The notes under the pieces are model-generated. The model was not told the origin of the DNA. It made no database searches and saw only the letters and a list, made by a program, of their open reading frames with translations. Both the position numbers and the translations under genes were made by a program. From JBHHYR01 sp046757585 (lineage in GTDB: Bacteria > Desulfobacterota > Binatia > HRBIN30): a stretch of 12,084 nucleotides of DNA. Positions 7,665-12,084 of this stretch are shown piece by piece (the first letter of the stretch is position 1; every line of letters begins with the position of its first letter). The stretch lies in contig JBHHYR010000119.1 in the NCBI GenBank assembly GCA_046757585.1, positions 1 to 12,084 on the forward strand. The letters run 5' to 3'.

Positions 7665-8580
7665 CGGCCCGGTCGCCGCTCTGGCGTCTGTCCTGACGCC
7701 GGATTTTCTGCACAGGCTCGATCGGCTGCACCTGTGCATTCGCCGCTCGTTGAGCACGCGCCCCGGCAACACCCCCATGCCGCGCGGCGCACAGGGCTCC
7801 GGCATCGAAATAGAAAGCTACAAGTCGTACACTGCCGGCGACGACCTGCGTCACCTGGACTGGAACGCCTATGGGCGGCTCGACCAGCTCCTCATCAAAA
7901 CCTTCCGGGCCGAACGGGAAGCCCCACTGCATATTTTCCTCGATGTCTCAGGCTCGATGGCTTTCCCGCCCGGGGATGGGAAGTTTGCCTTCGGCCTCGC
8001 TCTCGCTACCAGCCTCGCGTACCTCAGCTTACGCAGCCACAACCTGGTCCGCCTGGTGGCCGTAGGCCAGGCGTTGCCGGGTCTGTACCGGAGTTCGCGG
8101 TTCTTCCGCCATCGTGACGCCTTACCTGGCCTGCGCGACTTCCTGCTCGAGTTACGGCCACAAGGGCAGACGGCGCTGGCCGCCGGCATCCGAGCCGCGT
8201 TGCAGGTGCAGCGAGCACCCGGTGTGGCCATCGTACTTTCCGACTTCCTGATGCCGGTGCCCGTCTATGAATCGGCGCTGGAGGGCCTAATGGCCCGGCG
8301 CTTCACGGTCGCGGCGGTGCGTATCATCGGGCCTGGGGAGCGCAACCCGACGCGCCTGTTTCGCCGCGGCCAGCTGATAGACGCCGAAACCGGGCGCCGG
8401 CGGTTCATTTCGCTCACCGCGGAGCACCTCGGGTGCTATCAGCGCGGCCTGGCTGAGCATCTCGGGCTTCTGCGGGCGTTCTGCAGCCGGTGTGCGACGG
8501 TCTTCTCGGTAGCGGATACGGCGGCAGGCCTGGAGCAGAGCTTGTTTCACGACTTGCCAAGCGCCGGCTTGCTGCGCTGA
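7639..8580 (+). CDS. DUF58 family protein with VWA-like fold
   Basis: DUF58 proteins are almost always encoded next to moxR and are thought to be partners of the ATPase. The 313-residue product carries the hallmark block GSGIEIESYKSYTAGDDLRH (53-72) followed by LDW and the YGR/LIKTF region. It then has a VWA-like segment with an apparently complete metal-ion-dependent adhesion site: D102, S104 and S106 in LDVSGSM, T178 in PQGQTAL and D202 in VLSDF. No signal peptide or membrane helix is evident, so it is probably cytoplasmic. The ATG lies inside the last 26 bases of moxR. An in-frame TGA at 7621 leaves this as the first possible start, and the overlap suggests coupled translation. The region after about 210 has no motif I can name. 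The family call is firm; the molecular role is inferred from neighbours. Confidence 0.93.
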   Translation: MEPGRSGTSGPVAALASVLTPDFLHRLDRLHLCIRRSLSTRPGNTPMPRGAQGSGIEIESYKSYTAGDDLRHLDWNAYGRLDQLLIKTFRAEREAPLHIFLDVSGSMAFPPGDGKFAFGLALATSLAYLSLRSHNLVRLVAVGQALPGLYRSSRFFRHRDALPGLRDFLLELRPQGQTALAAGIRAALQVQRAPGVAIVLSDFLMPVPVYESALEGLMARRFTVAAVRIIGPGERNPTRLFRRGQLIDAETGRRRFISLTAEHLGCYQRGLAEHLGLLRAFCSRCATVFSVADTAAGLEQSLFHDLPSAGLLR

Positions 8581-8668
8581 AGGGAACTGCGGGGCTCTGC
8601 GCCAGAGACAGCAGGACCGGCAATGACGGCTTGCAACCGAGCACTCGGGGCTGAGACCTGAGAGGGCC

Positions 8669-10552
8669 ATGGGACTTGCCGAACCGCTCGCGCTCGTCTT
8701 TGCAGGTCTCTACGGGGTGCTCGTCTTCTTCTACCTGTGGGAACGCTGGCGGCGGCGGGTAACCGTCCCCTCGCTGTTGCTGTGGGCGAGTGTACCCGAA
8801 GACACGATCCGGGCTCGACGCTTGCGCCCGGACCTCCTGTTCATCCTTCAGCTGCTGTTGCTGACCAGCTTGATTGCCGGTCTGGCCCGGCCGTACCTTC
8901 GCACGCACCGCGTGGCGGCGGTGAGCGGCCGCCGAATTTTCCTGCTCGATACGTCGGCGAGCATGCAGACACGCGAGCAAGGGGGCTCGCGCTTCGATGC
9001 CGCACGCCGCCGGGCGCTCGAGCGGCTGCGCAGTGTGCCGCCCGGCGACGAGGTGATGGTGATCAAGGCCGGCAGCACGCCGGAGGTGGCGGTCAGCTTT
9101 ACCCGTGACCACGCCGCCGTCGCGAAGGTGTTGCGGGACGCCGTGCCGGCCGACACTGGGAGTAACCTTGGACTGGCTCTGGCCCTGGCGAAGAGCGCCG
9201 GGCAACGCGGCGACGTTTCCACGGCGCTGGAGGTCTTCACCGACGTGCCCCGCGGGCAGTTGCCGCCCGATGTACGCGATGGCGTCACGGTCTTCCAGGT
9301 CGGCGAAACCGACGACAACCTCGGCATCGAAGGGCTGCAGATCTTTCAGGGCCGTTTCCAGGATTACCGGGGGGCGCGGGCGTATGTCCTGGTCGAGAAC
9401 TTTGCGCATCAGGAGCGGCATGGCTTTCTCACCGTCCGGCTCGAAGGCAAGGTCGTCAACCGCAACGGCTTCACGATCCCGGCGCGTGGGTCGGAAGGGT
9501 TTGTCGTGCGTCACTTTCCAGGACCCGGACGCGTCGTGGCGCACCTCGAGGGCGCCGACGCGCTTGCAGCCGACGACACGGCCTACGGCTGGATCCGGCC
9601 CGTCTCGCCTGTGCGCGTGCTCGTCGTTTCCCCGCCCTCGGCGCTCATGAGTGATCTGCGTGATCTGGGCGCCGCGACCCCGGGGCTGCGACTCCGGATC
9701 GTCCGGCCACAGGCGTTCCACGTGCAGCAAGCACGAGACGCTGACGTAGTCATCTTTCACCGGTTCGTCCCCGCCGTGGAGCCGGCCAGCAACGCGCTCT
9801 ACGTCTATCCGCCAGCGGAGAATCGCCTCTTCCCCGTGAGCGCTGAGGCCACGAACATCGAGGTGGTGGACTGGGACGCGCATCATGCGGTGCTGCACGC
9901 GTTGCAACCTCTTGCGGCGTTACCCCTGCACCGGGCGCGCATCATCACACCGCCCGCCTGGAGCGATGTGCTCTTGTGGTCGCGCACGACGGATTGCCAG
10001 TTTCCGCTGGCCGTGGCCGGCGAGCACCGTGGCCGCCGTGTCGCGTGCATCACCTTCGATCTCGCTGCGGAGGGCTTGCTGGGGAGCGACAGCATCAACT
10101 TGTTCCTCTTCTTCATGAATCTCCTCGGCTGGCTGACGCCTGAGAGCCTCGACGTCGCGGTCGTCGATACCGGCGACGTCTACGCGATTGACCAGCTACC
10201 GCCCCAGCCGGTGCGGGTGCGTGATCCGCGGGGAACGACGTACGTCCTGCCTGCGGACCGCCGGACGGTGGCGCCGCGTTTCGCCGGCGAGTACCGCCTG
10301 CGGTCGGATGGCACGGGCCGGACGCTGCTGGCGAATTTCTTCGACCCGGTGGAGTCGGACATCGGCCGGGCAAGCAGGGAACGGCCGGTAGTGGCCGCTT
10401 CTGCGCACGGCGCCAGCGCCGCGCGCAAGGCGCGGCGCTGGGATGTGCCTCGCGATGGGTTGGCGAGGTGGCTGTACGCGGCGGCGGCCGTGCTTTTCAT
10501 GCTGGAGTGGGCCGTAGCGCGATGGCAGGGTGCTGGGGGAGTCGTGCGGTGA
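8669..10552 (+). CDS. BatA-like membrane-anchored VWA protein with GATase-like domain
   Basis: The 627-residue protein starts with a BatA-type N-terminus: a helix at about 6-23, a basic loop (WERWRRR) and a helix at about 55-72. A VWA domain with metal motif DTSAS (D94, S96, S98) and TD at 191-192 follows. A beta-rich middle (about 200-312) precedes an alpha/beta segment opening with SPVRVLVVSP near 313 and running to about 490; it resembles the GATase1-like folds of such proteins, without an evident catalytic triad. A C-terminal helix lies at about 600-617. The topology implies that the VWA and following domains are extracytoplasmic. The ATG at 8669 is the only usable start after an in-frame TGA at 8624 and has a purine-rich GAGAGGG just upstream. 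The stop overlaps the next start (GTGA). The canonical MIDAS threonine position appears to be S165. It probably works with the MoxR/DUF58 pair at the envelope. Confidence 0.88.
   Translation: MGLAEPLALVFAGLYGVLVFFYLWERWRRRVTVPSLLLWASVPEDTIRARRLRPDLLFILQLLLLTSLIAGLARPYLRTHRVAAVSGRRIFLLDTSASMQTREQGGSRFDAARRRALERLRSVPPGDEVMVIKAGSTPEVAVSFTRDHAAVAKVLRDAVPADTGSNLGLALALAKSAGQRGDVSTALEVFTDVPRGQLPPDVRDGVTVFQVGETDDNLGIEGLQIFQGRFQDYRGARAYVLVENFAHQERHGFLTVRLEGKVVNRNGFTIPARGSEGFVVRHFPGPGRVVAHLEGADALAADDTAYGWIRPVSPVRVLVVSPPSALMSDLRDLGAATPGLRLRIVRPQAFHVQQARDADVVIFHRFVPAVEPASNALYVYPPAENRLFPVSAEATNIEVVDWDAHHAVLHALQPLAALPLHRARIITPPAWSDVLLWSRTTDCQFPLAVAGEHRGRRVACITFDLAAEGLLGSDSINLFLFFMNLLGWLTPESLDVAVVDTGDVYAIDQLPPQPVRVRDPRGTTYVLPADRRTVAPRFAGEYRLRSDGTGRTLLANFFDPVESDIGRASRERPVVAASAHGASAARKARRWDVPRDGLARWLYAAAAVLFMLEWAVARWQGAGGVVR
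10413..10441. repeat. Perfect 12-bp GC inverted repeat inside the BatA-like gene
   Basis: CCAGCGCCGCGC (10413-10424) and GCGCGGCGCTGG (10430-10441) pair perfectly around the 5-nt loop GCAAG. It encodes part of the Ala/Arg-rich linker (ASAARKARRW) between the GATase-like region and the C-terminal membrane helix, about 110 bp before the stop. No T-run follows, so it is not a standard terminator. It could be mRNA structure that modulates expression of the next gene, or the trace of a small palindromic insertion. Confidence 0.5.
10535..10541 (+). promoter_or_regulatory. Ribosome binding site for the GTG at 10549
   Basis: GGGGGAG lies 7 nt upstream of the GTG at 10549, inside the last codons of the preceding gene. 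It is the clearest Shine-Dalgarno-like sequence in the operon. It supports the GTG overlapping the upstream TGA (GTGA) as the real start of the final gene. Confidence 0.55.
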
Positions 10553-12084
10553 CCTCGGGGCCGAGCTTCACGTACCTGTTCGCGCACCCTGAAACCCTGG
10601 CCGTCACGGTGCGTACCCCGGCTGCGCTCGCGCTGCTGCTGCTGATTGCGCTGCTCCTTGGCCTGGCGCGGCGCGACTTCCGCCACCACCGGTTGGCGCT
10701 GGGCTGCCGGATCGCGGCCTTCACACTCCTTGTCCTGGCGCTCGCCGGTGTGGCGCTGAGCGCTCGGCTGCCTAGCCGGCGCTTGTCGCTGGTTGCCGTC
10801 GCCGACGTGTCCGAAAGCATCGACGCCGTAGGACGCAAGTGGGAAGAGCGCTACCTGAAGCGCATTGCTGCGGCGCTCGGCCCTGATGACGAACTCGGCA
10901 TCGTCGCGTTCGCGAAGGATGCGCGCGTCCTGCGTCCACCGGGCGTGCGGGGAACGGTTACGCTGAGTGGGCCGCATGTGTCTGCGACAGCCACGGACAT
11001 CGGCAAGGCGCTGCAGACCGCCATGGCCTTGCTCCCGGCCGATGCGGCGCGTCGCTTGTTGCTCATCAGCGACGGTAACGAGACACGCGGCAGTGCCTTG
11101 GAGCAGGTCGCACGGGCGCGCCGTGCGGCGGTGAGTATTTACGCGACGGTTCCGCCGCACGTCGGCGTAGCGGACGTGGCAGTCGAGAAGCTGGCCGTTG
11201 CACCGCTGGTCACGGAGGGCAGCGTCTTCCCGGTGCGGGTGGTCCTCCGCAGTCGCGGAAAAGCCCGCCCGGTGGTTCTCCGCTTGTTCGTGGACGCCAA
11301 GTCGGTTGGCCAGGCCACGATCACGCTACAGCCCGGATTGAACGCGGTGGAAATTCCGTACCGCATGGCCGAGGCGGGTAGCCATCGCTTGCGTGCCCAG
11401 CTGGCGGCCGCCGGCGATGGAACGCCCGGGAACGACTACCGGGAGGTGCCAATCATGGTGGGTGGCCAGGCGCGCGTGCTCCTGGTCAGTCCGCGGTCGC
11501 GCCCGTCGCTGGCGCGCGTGCTCGCTCGCAAGAACATCAGCGTGACCACCGTCGCACCGAGGCAGTTCCCCACGCGCATCGGGGACCTCGTCAGGTATCA
11601 CGGCATTATCTTCGGTGACGTGACTCCCCGGGCACTGCGGCCGGGAAGCTTGCGGGTCCTGGAACGCTACGTGAAGGACTTCGGCGGCGGGTTCATTCTG
11701 GCGGCGGGTGACGCCACGTACGGTGACCGGCGCTTCAAGAAGACCGCCTTTGAACGTCTGCTGCCGGTCACGCTGGAGCCGCGGCGGCCGCCACGCGCCG
11801 AACGTGAGCCGCTGGCGCTGTTCATCCTGATCGACCGCTCCAACAGCATGGGCTACCATATTCGCAAGCGGACCGTGCGCAGCGAAGACGAGTCGAAGCT
11901 GGCCTATGCCAGACGCGCCGCGCTGGCTGTCGTCACGCAGCTCAAGGACAATGACATGGTCGGCCTCATCGCGTTCGACTCGCAGCCCTTCGAAGTCTCG
12001 CCGCTTCTTTCCCTCAAGGAGAGTCGTGACACCCTCGTGCAAGATATTCCGCGGCTGCAGCCGGGCGGTGGTACGGATTTCTAC
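10549..12084 (+). CDS. Membrane-anchored protein with two VWA domains flanking a GATase1-like domain, 3' end outside window
   Basis: An uninterrupted frame of 512 codons runs to the last base, so the C-terminus is missing. Two helices at about 24-40 and 53-72 flank a basic loop. VWA domain 1 has metal residues D86, S88 and S90 (DVSES), T149 (ATDIG) and D175 (ISDGNE). A beta-sandwich-like region (about 202-304) follows. Next comes an alpha/beta segment from about 305 (ARVLLVSPRSRP, YHGIIFGDV at 350-358, GGGFILAAGD at 379-388) resembling the GATase1-like fold, with no nucleophile cysteine at the expected elbow. VWA domain 2 begins near 424, with D429, S431 and S433 (DRSNS) and TD at 509-510, and is cut by the window edge. 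The helix arrangement puts everything after residue 73 outside the cytoplasm. The start is a GTG overlapping the previous TGA with a good ribosome binding site. Large VWA/GATase-like proteins commonly end MoxR operons; the ligand is unknown. Confidence 0.88.
   Translation, partial: MTSGPSFTYLFAHPETLAVTVRTPAALALLLLIALLLGLARRDFRHHRLALGCRIAAFTLLVLALAGVALSARLPSRRLSLVAVADVSESIDAVGRKWEERYLKRIAAALGPDDELGIVAFAKDARVLRPPGVRGTVTLSGPHVSATATDIGKALQTAMALLPADAARRLLLISDGNETRGSALEQVARARRAAVSIYATVPPHVGVADVAVEKLAVAPLVTEGSVFPVRVVLRSRGKARPVVLRLFVDAKSVGQATITLQPGLNAVEIPYRMAEAGSHRLRAQLAAAGDGTPGNDYREVPIMVGGQARVLLVSPRSRPSLARVLARKNISVTTVAPRQFPTRIGDLVRYHGIIFGDVTPRALRPGSLRVLERYVKDFGGGFILAAGDATYGDRRFKKTAFERLLPVTLEPRRPPRAEREPLALFILIDRSNSMGYHIRKRTVRSEDESKLAYARRAALAVVTQLKDNDMVGLIAFDSQPFEVSPLLSLKESRDTLVQDIPRLQPGGGTDFY

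Noticed and set aside
6045..7805. 586-codon antisense open frame spanning the membrane protein gene, moxR and the DUF58 start
   Set aside because: It crosses three well-supported sense genes, its sequence shows no family motif, and long antisense frames are common at this base composition.
8595..8607. Small hairpin CTCTG-CGC-CAGAG in the 88-nt gap before the BatA-like gene
   Set aside because: The stem is only 5 bp with no T-run, so it is too weak to call as a terminator or regulator.
8414..9907. 497-codon antisense open frame opposite the DUF58 and BatA-like genes
   Set aside because: The sense strand encodes clear DUF58 and VWA proteins. The antisense product is low-complexity with no recognisable motifs.
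10180..11160. 326-codon antisense open frame across the BatA-like / dual-VWA junction
   Set aside because: It covers the GTGA overlap of two sense genes and has an Arg/Gln-rich artefact composition.

Overview
The window is a GC-rich bacterial segment with densely packed genes, all on the + strand. The codons are strongly G/C-ending, and several long antisense reading frames are by-products of that bias. The gene set (double-length UvrA, then a MoxR / DUF58 / von Willebrand A operon with membrane-anchored, BatA-like proteins) fits a Gram-negative lineage such as the former Deltaproteobacteria, Binatota-like or Acidobacteriota-like bacteria. The sequence alone does not fix the phylum. No RNA gene, CRISPR array, insertion sequence or phage gene is visible.

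Region 1 (1-5175): most of a very long UvrA. The frame is open to the first base of the window, so the N-terminus lies upstream. The protein is two UvrA units in one chain: a first unit missing its N-terminal ATP-binding segment here, a Gly/Ala/Pro linker, and a complete second unit. Three Walker A motifs, four LSGGE signatures, four Walker B motifs and the paired zinc modules are visible.

Region 2 (5176-5280): a short intergenic stretch with a sigma70-like promoter (TTGACC, 17 bp, TATTCT), a small palindrome in the spacer, and a GC hairpin just before an ATG. It probably starts the downstream operon.

Region 3 (5281-12084): five tightly spaced or overlapping genes. In order they are a three-helix membrane protein with a basic low-complexity tail (unrecognised), a MoxR AAA+ ATPase, a DUF58 protein, a membrane-anchored BatA-like VWA protein, and a larger membrane-anchored protein with two VWA domains flanking a GATase1-like fold. 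The last gene runs off the 3' edge. By analogy with MoxR-VWA systems, the cytoplasmic ATPase and DUF58 protein would act with metal-binding VWA domains held outside the membrane, in envelope protein maturation or stress tolerance. The substrate is unknown.

Two strong perfect inverted repeats lie inside coding sequence: a 14-bp stem in moxR and a 12-bp stem in the BatA-like gene. Both fall in variable or linker parts of the proteins and look like small in-frame insertions or structured mRNA elements.
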